A stretch of 64,000 nucleotides of DNA, taken from positions 3,212,324 through 3,276,323 of the forward strand of contig NZ_LT559262.1 in NCBI RefSeq assembly GCF_900083545.1, read 5' to 3'. Source of the stretch: Alistipes provencensis (GTDB taxonomy: Bacteria; Bacteroidota; Bacteroidia; Bacteroidales; Rikenellaceae). Below are positions 47,272 through 56,709 of the stretch, in pieces. Under the pieces are notes generated by a model. The model had not been told where the DNA came from. It ran no database searches and was given only the letters and a program-made list of their open reading frames with translations. The first letter of the stretch is position 1, and every line of letters begins with the position of its first letter. Made by a program: the position numbers and the translations under genes.

Positions 47272-49722
47272 ATGGCAACGAATCATACCGTCAAACAGAC
47301 CTTCCCGGTCGCCGACATGAGTTGTGCGGCGTGCGCGGCGAAGGTGGACAAGGTCCTGAACAACGTCCCGGGCGTGAGCCGGGCCGCGGTGAATTTCGCG
47401 GCGGCGACCGCTTTGGTGGAGTACGACGAGGCGCAATGCTCGCCCGCCGCGCTGCGGGAAGCCGTGCGGCAGGCCGGGTACGACCTGATCGTCGGGGCCG
47501 GGGATGCCGCCCGAGAGGCCGAAAAGGCCGCCGGAGAACGCTACCGCACGCTGAAACGCCGCACGGCGTGGGCCATCGCCCTGTCGGTGCCGGTAGTCGT
47601 CGTGGGGATGTTCGGGATGGGGATGCCCTATGCCAACGAGTTCATGTGGCTGTTGTCGACGCCGGTGGTCTTCGTGCTGGGGCGCGATTTCTTCATCAAC
47701 GCATGGCGGCAGCTCCGCCACGGTTCAGCCAACATGGACACGCTGGTGGCCGGAAGCACTGGAGTGGCCTATCTTTTCAGCGTGGCGAACATGCTCTTTC
47801 CCGGATTCTGGGAGGCCCGGGGCATCCATCCCCACGTCTATTTCGAGGCGGCGAGCGTCATCATCGCCTTTATCCTGCTGGGGCGCCTGCTCGAAGCCCG
47901 CGCCCGCGACCACACCTCGGAGGCCATCCGCAAACTGATGGGGCTCCAGCCCGCGACCGTAATCCGCATCGGCGCGGACGGGCAGCAACACGAAACCGCG
48001 GTCGGCGAGGTACGGCCCGGCGACCTGCTGCTGGCACGTCCCGGCGAACGGATCGCCGTGGACGGAACCGTCGCCGAAGGCAGTTCCTATGTCGATGAAA
48101 GCATGCTCACCGGAGAACCCGTGCCGGCGGCCAAAGGGCCCGGGGACGCGGTGTTCGCCGGGACGGTCAACCAGCGGGGAAGTTTCCGCTTCACGGCCGC
48201 GAAGGTCGGCGGCGAAACCCTGTTGGCGCAGATCATCCGGCTGGTGCAGGAGGCGCAGGGCAGCAAAGCCCCGGTGCAGAAACTCGTGGACCGCATCGCG
48301 GGCATCTTCGTGCCCGTAATCATCGGCATCGCCCTCGCGGCGTTCGCGGCGTGGATGCTGTTCGATCCGGAGAACGGATTTTCGCACGGCCTGCTGGCGC
48401 TGGTCACGGTGCTCATCATCGCCTGCCCCTGCGCTCTGGGGCTGGCGACGCCCACGGCCATCATGGCCGGAATCGGCAAAGGAGCCGAGAACGGCATTCT
48501 GATAAAGGATGCCGAGAGTCTCGAAACAGCCGTGAAAGTGGATGTCGTGGTGCTGGACAAGACCGGGACGCTGACCGAAGGGCGTCCCGAGGTGACGGAC
48601 CTCGTATGGGCCGGGGGCGACGACACGCACCGGAACACACTCTGCGCCCTCGAAAAACTGTCGGAACATCCGCTGGCCGAGGCTGTCGCCACGCATCTCG
48701 GCGCATGCGCCCCGGTGGCGGTCGAGGGGTTCGAGAGCATCACCGGGCGGGGCGTGAGCGGCACGGTCGGTGGCATCAGTTATTATGCCGGGAACGAAGC
48801 CTTGATGCACGAACACGGCATCGCCATCGACGACGAACTCCGCACGGTAGCGGAACGGATGGCCGGGGAAGCCAAAACCGTCATCCGGTTCGCCGACGGG
48901 GAGCGGACACTGGCCGTGGCGGGGATTACCGACCGGCTGAAAGAGCATTCGGCGGAGGCTGTCCGGGAGTTGCGCGAACAGGGCATCACGGTCTGGATGC
49001 TGACCGGCGACGGCGAGGCGGCGGCCCGCGAAGCGGCCCGCAGGGCGGGCATCGACAACTACCGCGCAGGGGTGCTCCCCCACCGGAAGGCCGAATTCAT
49101 CGAAGCGCTTCAGGCCGAAGGTCATACGGTGGCCATGGCGGGCGACGGCATCAACGACAGCGCGGCGCTGGCCCGTGCCGACCTCGGAATCGCCATGGGG
49201 CGCGGCAGCGACATTGCGATGGAGGCCGCCCCGGTGACGATCATTTCGTCGGAGCTCACGAAGATCGCCGAGGCCATCCGCCTCTCGCGGCTCACGGTGC
49301 GCACCATTCGGCAGAACCTCTTCTGGGCGTTCATCTACAACCTGATCGGCGTACCCGTGGCGGCCGGAGCGCTCTATCCGCTGCTGGGGGTCCAGCTCGA
49401 CCCCATGATCGCGGGGGCGGCGATGGCGATGAGCAGCGTCAGCGTGGTGGCCAACAGCCTGCGCCTGAAACGCGCGAAACTGCACAAGGAAAAAACCAGT
49501 AAAAAACAACGGATTATGAAAAAGTATCAAGTGGAAGGCATGATGTGCAACCATTGCCGCATGCATGTGGAAAAAGCGCTCAACAGTCTGGAAGGCGTAT
49601 CGGCGTCGGTGACGCTCGACCCGCCGGTGGCATCGGTCGAGTTCGCGGGCCGCGTGTACTCCGACGAGGAGTTGCAGCGGGCCGTAGCCGAAGCCGGGGA
49701 ATACCGGCTGACAGCCCTGTAA
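47272..49722 (+). CDS. copA: copper-type P1B-ATPase with C-terminal CopZ-like domain
   Basis: 816 residues from ATG 47272. N-terminal HMA domain with Cys18 and Cys21 (MSCAAC), eight membrane helices, actuator TGEP, membrane metal site Cys385-Pro-Cys387, phosphorylated Asp429 in DKTGT, SEHPLAEA and GDGINDS. Residues 749-816 form a second HMA domain with Cys759 and Cys762 (MMCNHC), placed after the last helix where CopA proteins usually end. That tail begins with a Met (ATG 49516) preceded by an A-rich stretch. It exports Cu(I) or a similar soft metal across the inner membrane. Confidence 0.95.
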   Translation: MATNHTVKQTFPVADMSCAACAAKVDKVLNNVPGVSRAAVNFAAATALVEYDEAQCSPAALREAVRQAGYDLIVGAGDAAREAEKAAGERYRTLKRRTAWAIALSVPVVVVGMFGMGMPYANEFMWLLSTPVVFVLGRDFFINAWRQLRHGSANMDTLVAGSTGVAYLFSVANMLFPGFWEARGIHPHVYFEAASVIIAFILLGRLLEARARDHTSEAIRKLMGLQPATVIRIGADGQQHETAVGEVRPGDLLLARPGERIAVDGTVAEGSSYVDESMLTGEPVPAAKGPGDAVFAGTVNQRGSFRFTAAKVGGETLLAQIIRLVQEAQGSKAPVQKLVDRIAGIFVPVIIGIALAAFAAWMLFDPENGFSHGLLALVTVLIIACPCALGLATPTAIMAGIGKGAENGILIKDAESLETAVKVDVVVLDKTGTLTEGRPEVTDLVWAGGDDTHRNTLCALEKLSEHPLAEAVATHLGACAPVAVEGFESITGRGVSGTVGGISYYAGNEALMHEHGIAIDDELRTVAERMAGEAKTVIRFADGERTLAVAGITDRLKEHSAEAVRELREQGITVWMLTGDGEAAAREAARRAGIDNYRAGVLPHRKAEFIEALQAEGHTVAMAGDGINDSAALARADLGIAMGRGSDIAMEAAPVTIISSELTKIAEAIRLSRLTVRTIRQNLFWAFIYNLIGVPVAAGALYPLLGVQLDPMIAGAAMAMSSVSVVANSLRLKRAKLHKEKTSKKQRIMKKYQVEGMMCNHCRMHVEKALNSLEGVSASVTLDPPVASVEFAGRVYSDEELQRAVAEAGEYRLTAL
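49516..49722 (+). other. CopZ-like chaperone domain fused to CopA, possible internal start
   Basis: 68 residues MKKYQVEGMMCNHCRMHVEKA onward form a complete stand-alone-length HMA metallochaperone. The preceding 13 codons (KLHKEKTSKKQRI) read like a former intergenic region opened into the frame. Independent translation from 49516 would give a free chaperone. Confidence 0.5.
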
Positions 49723-49776
49723 GGCACTCCGAGAACGAATGACGGCGCAAAGGTGCGGAAATCCCGAAATTTTCCG

Positions 49777-49784
49777 TATCTTCG
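49777..49784 (+). promoter_or_regulatory. promoter -7 element of the ABC-F gene
   Basis: TATCTTCG, a one-base variant of TAnnTTTG, 136 bases before the ABC-F start. Confidence 0.45.
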
Positions 49785-49807
49785 CGCCATCACCAATAAT
49801 TACTGCG

Positions 49808-49825
49808 ATGAGAATACAACAATAA
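49808..49825 (+). CDS. possible five-codon leader peptide MRIQQ
   Basis: ATG-AGA-ATA-CAA-CAA-TAA in the leader of the ABC-F gene, about 17 bases after the predicted transcription start, followed by small hairpins (GTCGG/CCGAC and CGGTT/AACCG) before the main start. Antibiotic-resistance ABC-F genes are often controlled by such leaders. The ORF is so short that chance is a serious alternative. Confidence 0.3.
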   Translation: MRIQQ

Positions 49826-49919
49826 ACGGGTCGGATTCAGTCAGACCGACGCCGTATCCGCTCGGAACGAAACATCGGTTTAACCGGTCTTCACGCAAGA
49901 CCCCCATTTATTGTGTATC

Positions 49920-51503
49920 ATGCATATCATCGTCAGTGATCTCACCTATCACTATACCAACCGGCAGTCGCTGTTCGAAGCGATCCGATTTTCCGTGCCG
50001 CCGGGCGGAAAGGCAGCCATCGTCGGCAGCAACGGAACGGGAAAATCCACGCTCCTGAAACTGCTGGCCGGACGGCTCGCACCCGTGTCGGGCAGCATCG
50101 CCTGCGCCGCACGCCCCTATTATGTCCCCCAACAGCCCGATCTGGCCGGAACGAGCGTCGCCGAGGCGCTGGGTGCGGCCGGAAAACTCGCGGCACTGCA
50201 CGCCATTTGCGCCGGAAGCACCGACCCGGCCCATTACGACGCGCTGGGCGACGACTGGGAAATCGAATCGAAATGCCGCGCCGCGCTCGACGGTTGGGGC
50301 CTCCGCCATGTCGCGCCGGACGCCCCGGCCGACGCCCTGAGCGGCGGGGAGAAAACCAAACTCCTCCTTGCGGGAGCAACGCTCCGCCAGCCGGAAATCC
50401 TGCTGCTGGACGAGCCGACCAACCATCTCGACGAAGCGGGACGGCGGCAGCTCTATGCCTTCGTCCGCGACACGCGGGCTACCGTAGTAGTCGTGAGCCA
50501 CGACATCACGCTTTTGAACCTGCTGGAAACGATCTACGAGCTCTCGCCGCTGGGACTGAAACGCTACGGCGGAAATTACGATTTCTACCGTCAGCAGAAA
50601 CAAATTGAACGACAGGCCATCGAACAGCACCTCGACGCGGCGCAGACCGCCCTGAAACAAGCCCGCAGGCGGGCGCAGGAGGTCCGCGAACGGCAGGAGA
50701 AGCGTGCGGCGCAGGGCGAGAAGAAGAAGGACCAGTCACCGCGCATCCTGCGCAAAGGATTGAAGGACAGCGGTGAGCGGACCGCCTCGCGGCTCCGGGA
50801 CCAGCATGCCGCGCTCATCGGCCGCGACAGCGAAAAGATCGCCGAATTGCGTGCCCTACAGCAGCGCGAATGCCTGCTGCGGATCGATTTCGACGATGCG
50901 CAGCTCCACAACGGCAAGTTGCTGGCGGAGGCCCGGGGCGTGAATTTCGCCTATCCCGGGGGCGCGCCGCTCTGGGGTGCGCCCCTCGACACGGCGATCC
51001 GCAGCGGGGAGCGCATCCGTCTGCGGGGTGGCAACGGAACGGGGAAAACCACCCTCGTAAAGCTATTGACCGGGGAGCTGGAACCCACCGAAGGGGAGAT
51101 TCGCCGGAGCGAATTTTCGCACGTCTGTCTCGATCAGGAGTACAGCCGTCTCGACACCCCAGCGACGGTGCTGGAAACCGCGCAGGCATGCAACCGCAGC
51201 CATCTGGAGGAACACGAGCTGAAGATGCGGCTCCACCGGGCGCTGTTTCCGGCAGCGGCGTGGGACAAAGCGTGCGACACGCTCAGCGGCGGCGAACGGA
51301 TGCGGCTGAGTCTCTGCTGTCTGATGATCGAAAATCAGGTGCCCGACCTCTTCATCCTCGACGAGCCGACGAACAACCTCGACCTGCAAAGCCTCGGCAT
51401 CCTGACCGACACGATCCGCAACTACCGGGGGACCCTGCTGCTGATCTCCCACGACAGCCGTTTCGCCGAGGACGTCGGCATCACGCGGACGATCTCGCTG
51501 TAA
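49920..51503 (+). CDS. ABC-F family ATPase
   Basis: 527 residues from ATG 49920 (a TTG at 49911 is also open). Two nucleotide-binding domains without membrane segments: Walker A GSNGTGKST and GGNGTGKTT, signatures LSGGEKTK and LSGGERMR, Walker B ILLLDEPTNHLD and LFILDEPTNNLD. They are joined by a charged helical linker (RRAQEVRERQEKRAAQGEKKKDQ), the P-site tRNA-interaction motif. ABC-F proteins act on ribosomes, either as translation factors or by displacing antibiotics. It stands alone with a leader of about 130 nt. Which subgroup it belongs to is not clear from sequence alone. Confidence 0.93.
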   Translation: MHIIVSDLTYHYTNRQSLFEAIRFSVPPGGKAAIVGSNGTGKSTLLKLLAGRLAPVSGSIACAARPYYVPQQPDLAGTSVAEALGAAGKLAALHAICAGSTDPAHYDALGDDWEIESKCRAALDGWGLRHVAPDAPADALSGGEKTKLLLAGATLRQPEILLLDEPTNHLDEAGRRQLYAFVRDTRATVVVVSHDITLLNLLETIYELSPLGLKRYGGNYDFYRQQKQIERQAIEQHLDAAQTALKQARRRAQEVRERQEKRAAQGEKKKDQSPRILRKGLKDSGERTASRLRDQHAALIGRDSEKIAELRALQQRECLLRIDFDDAQLHNGKLLAEARGVNFAYPGGAPLWGAPLDTAIRSGERIRLRGGNGTGKTTLVKLLTGELEPTEGEIRRSEFSHVCLDQEYSRLDTPATVLETAQACNRSHLEEHELKMRLHRALFPAAAWDKACDTLSGGERMRLSLCCLMIENQVPDLFILDEPTNNLDLQSLGILTDTIRNYRGTLLLISHDSRFAEDVGITRTISL

Positions 51504-51506
51504 ACG

Positions 51507-51538
51507 AATCGGGGCCGGCATGACCGGCCCCGATTGTC
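51507..51538. terminator. bidirectional terminator
   Basis: Perfect 12-bp stem AATCGGGGCCGG (51507-51518) and CCGGCCCCGATT (51524-51535), loop CATGA. Serves the convergent ABC-F and nucleotidyltransferase genes. Confidence 0.85.
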
Positions 51539-52630
51539 TTATGCGGAGATGGATTTCGGACGTTTCAGATGCGCCCTCACGGAGTTCACGAAAGCCCCGG
51601 CCAGTCCCTCGTCGTAGACGATCCGGTGCTTCCAGCGGTTGGCCCACCAGCGGCGGGTCTTGAACCACATATTAGGCAGCAGTCCGGTCGGCTTCGGGGC
51701 CGAAAATTCGGGCGAGAGAATCTCGTTCAGCACCCGCTCCTTCAGTTTCGGATCGACGGCAAACGGCGGCAGCAGCGAGGGATCGAGCCCCAGCTCTTCG
51801 GTGCAGATGGCGTTCAGGCACTCCAGAAAACGGTCCATGTTGGCCTCGCGGGCCAGCTCATGGAGTTCTTCCCAGTCGATCTTGCCGGCGTTGCGCTCGA
51901 TGAAGACATACCAGTCCAGCACATGCCGCAGTCCGATGTTGATGGCGGCGAAATGCACCGCGGCATGGCGCAGCAGGAACAGCGCGTTGAAAGGCACCGA
52001 AGGCAGGTCGACCGGCACGTCCCCGAGTTCGACAGACTCCCCGGGCTGCGCCGCGAAGCGTTTGAGCGGCTGCTCGATCCGGCGGTTGGAACTGTGGGTC
52101 TCGTTGTTGACCAGATCGTAATGGTTCTCGACCATAATGCCGTCGAAAAGGAAAGTCGTGTGGTGCTCCTTGTCCTCGTCGACCCGTAGGCCCAGTTCGC
52201 GGGTCACCACCCGGTCGGCCTCGGGCTGGCGCCCGTACAACCAGATGTCGATGTCCCCGAACGGACGGTGCGACGGCACGGGGTACGAAAGGCTCAGCCC
52301 GTAACCCTTGAGGAGCATCATCGGGAAACCGTGTTTGTGGTAGAAAGTCGCGAGGCGCGTGAGGGCCGCTTCGTGACGGCGGTAGCGTTTCTCGATCTGC
52401 TCGACGTTGAAAGCCCACTCCAGCAGCAGTGGACGCGGCGGCCACAGCTCCTCGGGCAGCATCTGCAACCCGTCCCATGCCACCGCCAGCACGCCCTGCA
52501 CCGACGAGCGGCGGTAAATCTCGCGCCAGCACGCCTCGTCGCAGTGCGCAAAGAGCGCCGTGTCTCCCATCGTCCCGTGCAGCGCCGCCCGCAGCAGGGC
52601 GAACAATCCGTTCGTCGCCGTATCCTTCAT
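51539..52630 (-). CDS. nucleotidyltransferase-like protein (NTP_transf_5)
   Basis: 363 residues from ATG 52630. The centre has [28 protein letters not shown], where GxDxDxW-type acidic residues (DIDIW) form the metal site of a pol-beta-like nucleotidyltransferase, as in the NTP_transf_5 family of Bacteroidota glycan clusters. A helical N-terminus and [22 protein letters not shown] complete the family pattern. It is divergent from rfbA, suggesting a link to surface-polysaccharide synthesis, but its substrate is unknown. Confidence 0.85.
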   Translation of the reverse strand: MKDTATNGLFALLRAALHGTMGDTALFAHCDEACWREIYRRSSVQGVLAVAWDGLQMLPEELWPPRPLLLEWAFNVEQIEKRYRRHEAALTRLATFYHKHGFPMMLLKGYGLSLSYPVPSHRPFGDIDIWLYGRQPEADRVVTRELGLRVDEDKEHHTTFLFDGIMVENHYDLVNNETHSSNRRIEQPLKRFAAQPGESVELGDVPVDLPSVPFNALFLLRHAAVHFAAINIGLRHVLDWYVFIERNAGKIDWEELHELAREANMDRFLECLNAICTEELGLDPSLLPPFAVDPKLKERVLNEILSPEFSAPKPTGLLPNMWFKTRRWWANRWKHRIVYDEGLAGAFVNSVRAHLKRPKSISA

Positions 52631-52771
52631 AGTCAAAAAAAATTGTTGGTCAAAGATAGCGATACTTTACAAAAAATCAGGCCCGGGATACCGGAAATTC
52701 GCAAAAAAGCCGTACCTTCGACTGAAATTCTCCCCTCGGGGACCCGCAGGGAGGGATCAATACGCAACGAT

Positions 52772-53653
52772 ATGAAAGGCATTGTCTTGGCGGGAGGCTC
52801 GGGAACGCGTCTCTATCCGATAACCAAAGGGGTCAGCAAACAACTGCTCCCGATCTACGACAAACCGATGGTCTACTATCCGCTGTCGGCGCTGATGCTC
52901 GCCGGCATCCGCGACATACTCGTCATCTCGACCCCCGCCGACCTGCCGGCCTTCCGCCGCCTGCTGGGCGACGGCTCGGACTACGGCGTGCGGTTCTCCT
53001 ATGCCGAGCAGCCCTCGCCCGACGGACTGGCGCAGGCGTTCCTGATCGGCGAGGAGTTCATCGGCGACGATTCAGTATGTCTGGTGCTGGGCGACAACAT
53101 CTTCCACGGCTCGGGATTCACGGGGATGCTCCGCGAAGCGGTCCGGACGGCCGAAGAGGAGCGGAAAGCGACCATCTTCGGCTACCGCGTCGAGGACCCC
53201 GAACGTTACGGCGTGGCGGAGTTCGACGCTGCGGGCAACTGCCTCTCGATCGAGGAGAAGCCCGCGCATCCGAAATCCAACTACGCTGTCGTGGGGCTCT
53301 ACTTCTACCCCAACAAAGTGGTCCGGGTGGCCCGATCGATCAAACCCTCGGCACGGGGCGAGCTGGAGATCACCTCGGTGAACCAGACATTCCTCGGCGA
53401 CGGGGAGTTGAAGGTGCAGACCCTCCAGCGGGGTTTCGCGTGGCTCGACACGGGTACGCACGACTCGCTGGCCGAAGCCTCGATCTTCGTGGAGGTAATC
53501 GAGAAGCGGCAGGGGCTCAAGATCGCCTGCCTCGAAGGCATCGCCTACCGCAACGGCTGGATCACGGCCGACAAGGTCCGCGAACTGGCCGGGCCGATGC
53601 TCAGGAACCAGTACGGGCAGTATCTGCTCAAACTCATCGACGAACACAAATGA
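52772..53653 (+). CDS. rfbA: glucose-1-phosphate thymidylyltransferase RfbA
   Basis: 293 residues from ATG 52772; the longer frame to 52268 is antisense to the previous gene. The nucleotide-binding signature [26 protein letters not shown] is complete, followed by LGDNIFHG and YGVAEFD. It makes dTDP-glucose from dTTP and glucose-1-phosphate, the first step to dTDP-L-rhamnose. It begins an overlapping four-gene operon rfbA-C-D-B. Promoter box TACCTTCG near 52710. Confidence 0.97.
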   Translation: MKGIVLAGGSGTRLYPITKGVSKQLLPIYDKPMVYYPLSALMLAGIRDILVISTPADLPAFRRLLGDGSDYGVRFSYAEQPSPDGLAQAFLIGEEFIGDDSVCLVLGDNIFHGSGFTGMLREAVRTAEEERKATIFGYRVEDPERYGVAEFDAAGNCLSIEEKPAHPKSNYAVVGLYFYPNKVVRVARSIKPSARGELEITSVNQTFLGDGELKVQTLQRGFAWLDTGTHDSLAEASIFVEVIEKRQGLKIACLEGIAYRNGWITADKVRELAGPMLRNQYGQYLLKLIDEHK

Positions 53654-54213
53654 AAATAGACCGAACCGACATCGACGAGGTGCTGATCCTCGAACCCGAC
53701 CTGTTCGGCGACGCCCGTGGCTATTTCTTCGAGAGCTTCTCCCGGCAGCGTTTCGAGGAGGTTGCGGGGCCCGTGGATTTCGTGCAAGACAACGAATCGA
53801 AATCGCGCTACGGCGTAGTCCGGGGACTTCATTTCCAGCACGGGGCCGCCGCGCAGGCCAAGCTGGTGCGCGTGGTCACGGGCACGGTGCTCGACGTCGC
53901 GGTGGACATCCGCCGCGGATCGCCCACCTTCGGACGCCACGTCGCCGTGGAGCTCTCGGGCGAAAATCACCGTCAGTTGTTCATCCCCCGCGGATTCGCC
54001 CACGGATTCGCCGTGCTGAGCGACGAGGCCGTGTTCCAGTACAAATGCGACAACTACTACGCCCCCGCGAGCGAGGGCGGCATCGCGTGGGACGACCCCG
54101 CGCTCGCGATCGACTGGCGGATTCCGGCCGGGGCCATCCTCCTCTCGGAGAAGGACCGCCACCGTCCGACGCTGGCCGAAGCGGGAAAACTGTTTGAATA
54201 CCGAAAACCATGA
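53650..54213 (+). CDS. rfbC: dTDP-4-dehydrorhamnose 3,5-epimerase RfbC
   Basis: 187 residues, overlapping rfbA by 4 bp. Cupin fold with [27 protein letters not shown] carrying the catalytic His, [10 protein letters not shown] and YKCDNYY with the catalytic Tyr. It epimerises C3 and C5 of dTDP-4-keto-6-deoxyglucose. Third enzyme of the rhamnose pathway but second gene in this operon; the stop overlaps rfbD. Confidence 0.97.
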   Translation: MKIDRTDIDEVLILEPDLFGDARGYFFESFSRQRFEEVAGPVDFVQDNESKSRYGVVRGLHFQHGAAAQAKLVRVVTGTVLDVAVDIRRGSPTFGRHVAVELSGENHRQLFIPRGFAHGFAVLSDEAVFQYKCDNYYAPASEGGIAWDDPALAIDWRIPAGAILLSEKDRHRPTLAEAGKLFEYRKP

Positions 54214-55070
54214 ACATATTAGTCACGGGCGCCAACGGGCAGTTGGGCCGCGAAATGCAGCGTCTGGGCGCCGTATCGCCCAACAATTACATCTTCACCG
54301 ACGTGGCGGAACTCGACGTCACCGACGCCGGGGCCGTCCTGCGGGCCGCGGAGCAGACCCGCGCCGAAGCGATCGTCAACTGCGCGGCCTACACCAACGT
54401 GGAGCGCGCCGAGGAGGACGAGACGACGGCCGACCGCCTGAACCGCCTCGCCCCCGCGAACCTCGCGGCGGCGGCAGCGGCCACGGGAGCCACGCTGATC
54501 CACATTTCGACCGACTATGTTTTCGACGGCACAGCCCACCTGCCCTACGCCGAGCAGGCCCCGACGGCGCCGCTGGGCGTCTACGGCCGCACGAAACTCG
54601 CCGGGGAACAGGCCGTCGAGGCGTCGGGATGCAACTACCTGATCCTGCGCACGGCATGGCTTTATTCGGCGTTCGGGAACAATTTCCTGAAAACGATGCT
54701 GCGGCTGACGGCCGAACGGGAGTCGCTCAGCGTGGTCTTCGACCAGATCGGCACCCCGACCTATGCCGGAGACCTCGCGCTGGGGATATTCTCGGTGATC
54801 GAGGGCGGACAGTTCCGCGGCCACGAGGGGCTTTACCACTTCTCGGACGAGGGTGTATGCTCGTGGTACGACTTCGCCGTGGAGATCGCGGCGGCGGCCG
54901 GGCACGACAAGTGCCGCATCGCGCCGTGCCACACGGCCGAATATCCATCCAAGGCCCCCCGCCCGGCCTACTCGGTGCTCGACAAAAGCAAATTCAAAAC
55001 GACGTTCGGCATCGAGATTCCCCACTGGCGGGAGTCGATGCTCTACTGTCTGAAAACGATGCAAGCATGA
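54210..55070 (+). CDS. rfbD: dTDP-4-dehydrorhamnose reductase RfbD
   Basis: 286 residues. Short-chain dehydrogenase of the RmlD type: [16 protein letters not shown] at the N-terminus, STDYVFDG, and the catalytic YGRTKLAGE (YxxxK). It performs the final reduction to dTDP-L-rhamnose with NAD(P)H. Overlaps both neighbours by 4 bp, so all four rfb genes are translationally coupled. Confidence 0.97.
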   Translation: MNILVTGANGQLGREMQRLGAVSPNNYIFTDVAELDVTDAGAVLRAAEQTRAEAIVNCAAYTNVERAEEDETTADRLNRLAPANLAAAAAATGATLIHISTDYVFDGTAHLPYAEQAPTAPLGVYGRTKLAGEQAVEASGCNYLILRTAWLYSAFGNNFLKTMLRLTAERESLSVVFDQIGTPTYAGDLALGIFSVIEGGQFRGHEGLYHFSDEGVCSWYDFAVEIAAAAGHDKCRIAPCHTAEYPSKAPRPAYSVLDKSKFKTTFGIEIPHWRESMLYCLKTMQA

Positions 55071-56125
55071 AACGCACAATCCTCATAACCGGCGGCGCCG
55101 GGTTCATCGGCTCGCACGTCGTGCGGCTGTTCGTCACGAAATACCCCGACTACCGGATCGTCAACCTCGACAAGCTGACCTATGCGGGCAACCTCGCCAA
55201 CCTCCGCGACATCGAGAACGCACCCAACTACACCTTCGTGCGGGGCGACATCTGCGACTACGAGGCCATGCGCGCGCTGTTCGCGGAATACGCCGTCGAC
55301 GGGGTGATCCACCTCGCGGCCGAGAGCCATGTGGACCGTTCGATCCGCGATCCGTTCACCTTCGCACGGACCAACGTCATGGGGACACTCACGCTCCTGC
55401 AGGCCGCGAAAGAGGCTTGGGGAGGCGCATGGGAGGGTAAACGTTTCTACCACATCTCGACCGACGAGGTTTACGGGGCCCTGCCGTTAGGCGGCGGGCT
55501 CTTCACCGAGGAGACGCGCTACGATCCCCACAGCCCCTATTCGGCGTCGAAAGCGTCGTCGGACCACTTCGTCAGGGCGTTCCACGACACCTACGGGATG
55601 CCCGCAGTGGTGACCAACTGTTCGAACAACTACGGGCCCTACCAGTTTCCCGAAAAGCTCATACCGCTCTTTATCAACAACATCCGCCACGGCAGACCGC
55701 TGCCGGTCTACGGCCGGGGCGAGAACGTCCGCGACTGGCTCTACGTCGAGGACCACGCCCGGGCCATCGACGCGATATTCCACCGGGGCCGCAACGGCGA
55801 GACCTACAACATCGGGGGATTCAACGAGTGGCGCAACATTGACCTGATACGGGTCGTCATCCGGGTCACCGACCGCCTGCTGGGCCGTCCCGAGGGGGCT
55901 TCGGAGAAGCTCGTGACCTACGTCACCGACCGCGCGGGGCACGACCTGCGCTACGCCATCGACTCGCGCAAGCTCAAGGAGGAACTCGGGTGGGAACCTT
56001 CGCTGCAATTCGAAGAGGGCATCGAAAAGACCGTCCGCTGGTATCTCGACAACCAGCAGTGGATGGACGACATCACCTCCGGAGAGTACGAGAAGTATTA
56101 CGAAGAGACATACGCCGGGCGGTAG
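55067..56125 (+). CDS. rfbB: dTDP-glucose 4,6-dehydratase RfbB
   Basis: 352 residues from ATG 55067. Extended SDR with TGGAGFIGSHVVR, LTYAGNLANL, HLAAESHVDRSI, STDEVYGAL and YSASKASSDH (YxxxK). It dehydrates dTDP-glucose to dTDP-4-keto-6-deoxyglucose, the second step. Last gene of the rfb operon; the convergent ybaK gene ends only 10 bp further on. Confidence 0.97.
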   Translation: MKRTILITGGAGFIGSHVVRLFVTKYPDYRIVNLDKLTYAGNLANLRDIENAPNYTFVRGDICDYEAMRALFAEYAVDGVIHLAAESHVDRSIRDPFTFARTNVMGTLTLLQAAKEAWGGAWEGKRFYHISTDEVYGALPLGGGLFTEETRYDPHSPYSASKASSDHFVRAFHDTYGMPAVVTNCSNNYGPYQFPEKLIPLFINNIRHGRPLPVYGRGENVRDWLYVEDHARAIDAIFHRGRNGETYNIGGFNEWRNIDLIRVVIRVTDRLLGRPEGASEKLVTYVTDRAGHDLRYAIDSRKLKEELGWEPSLQFEEGIEKTVRWYLDNQQWMDDITSGEYEKYYEETYAGR

Positions 56126-56135
56126 CCGGCGCTTT

Positions 56136-56627
56136 TTACGCAGGGCGGCTGATCTCGGCGAACGTCGCCCGCACATAGGCCGCCAGATCGGAGGGGGCGA
56201 GCTTGAGCTGCAGGCCGCGGACTCCGGCGCTGATATAGATAAAGGGATGTTCGGAGGCCGATGCGTGGATGTAGGTCGGAAAGGCTTTCTTCATGCCGAT
56301 CGGCGAACAGCCCCCGCGGATGTAGCCCGTCACGGGCAGCAGCTCCTTCATCGGAATCAGATCGGCCTTCTTGTTGCCCGAGACCTTTGCCGCGGCTTTC
56401 AGGTCGACCTCGTGGTCGCCCGGCACGACGCAGACGAAACAGCCCGTGCGGTCGCCGCAAAGTACGAGGGTCTTGAAGACGCAGGCGATCTCCTCGCCGA
56501 GTTGTTCGGCGACGTGCGTGGCGGCGAGGTGCTCCTCATCCACCTGATAAGGGATCAGTTCATAGGCGATCTTCGCGCGGTCGAGCAGCCGCGCGGCATT
56601 TGTCTTTTCCACTTTCCGATGTGCCAT
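56136..56627 (-). CDS. ybaK: Cys-tRNA(Pro)/aminoacyl-tRNA deacylase YbaK
   Basis: 163 residues from ATG 56627 (an upstream frame to 56669 is not protein-like). The YbaK fold is shown by KTNAARLLDRAKIAYELIPY, ACVFKTLVLCGDRTGCFVCVVPGDHEVDLKAAAK, and GYIRGGCSPIGMKKAFPTYI. The enzyme clears Cys-tRNA(Pro) mischarged by prolyl-tRNA synthetase. Divergent from the DUF5686 gene. Full length. Confidence 0.95.
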   Translation of the reverse strand: MAHRKVEKTNAARLLDRAKIAYELIPYQVDEEHLAATHVAEQLGEEIACVFKTLVLCGDRTGCFVCVVPGDHEVDLKAAAKVSGNKKADLIPMKELLPVTGYIRGGCSPIGMKKAFPTYIHASASEHPFIYISAGVRGLQLKLAPSDLAAYVRATFAEISRPA

Positions 56628-56694
56628 ATTGTTCCTTTTATCGGCTAATCTGCCGCAAAGGTAATTCAAATTCCCCCGATCTGTACATTTTTGC

Positions 56695-56702
56695 TACATT
56701 TG
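56695..56702 (+). promoter_or_regulatory. promoter -7 element directly before the DUF5686 gene
   Basis: TACATTTG ends 8 bases before ATG 56710, which would put the transcription start at or next to the start codon. Confidence 0.55.
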
Positions 56703-56709
56703 TCGCAAT

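Noticed and set aside
47725-49566. 613-residue minus-strand open frame
   Set aside because: Exact antisense of copA, which has all P-ATPase motifs; composition is typical of a shadow frame.
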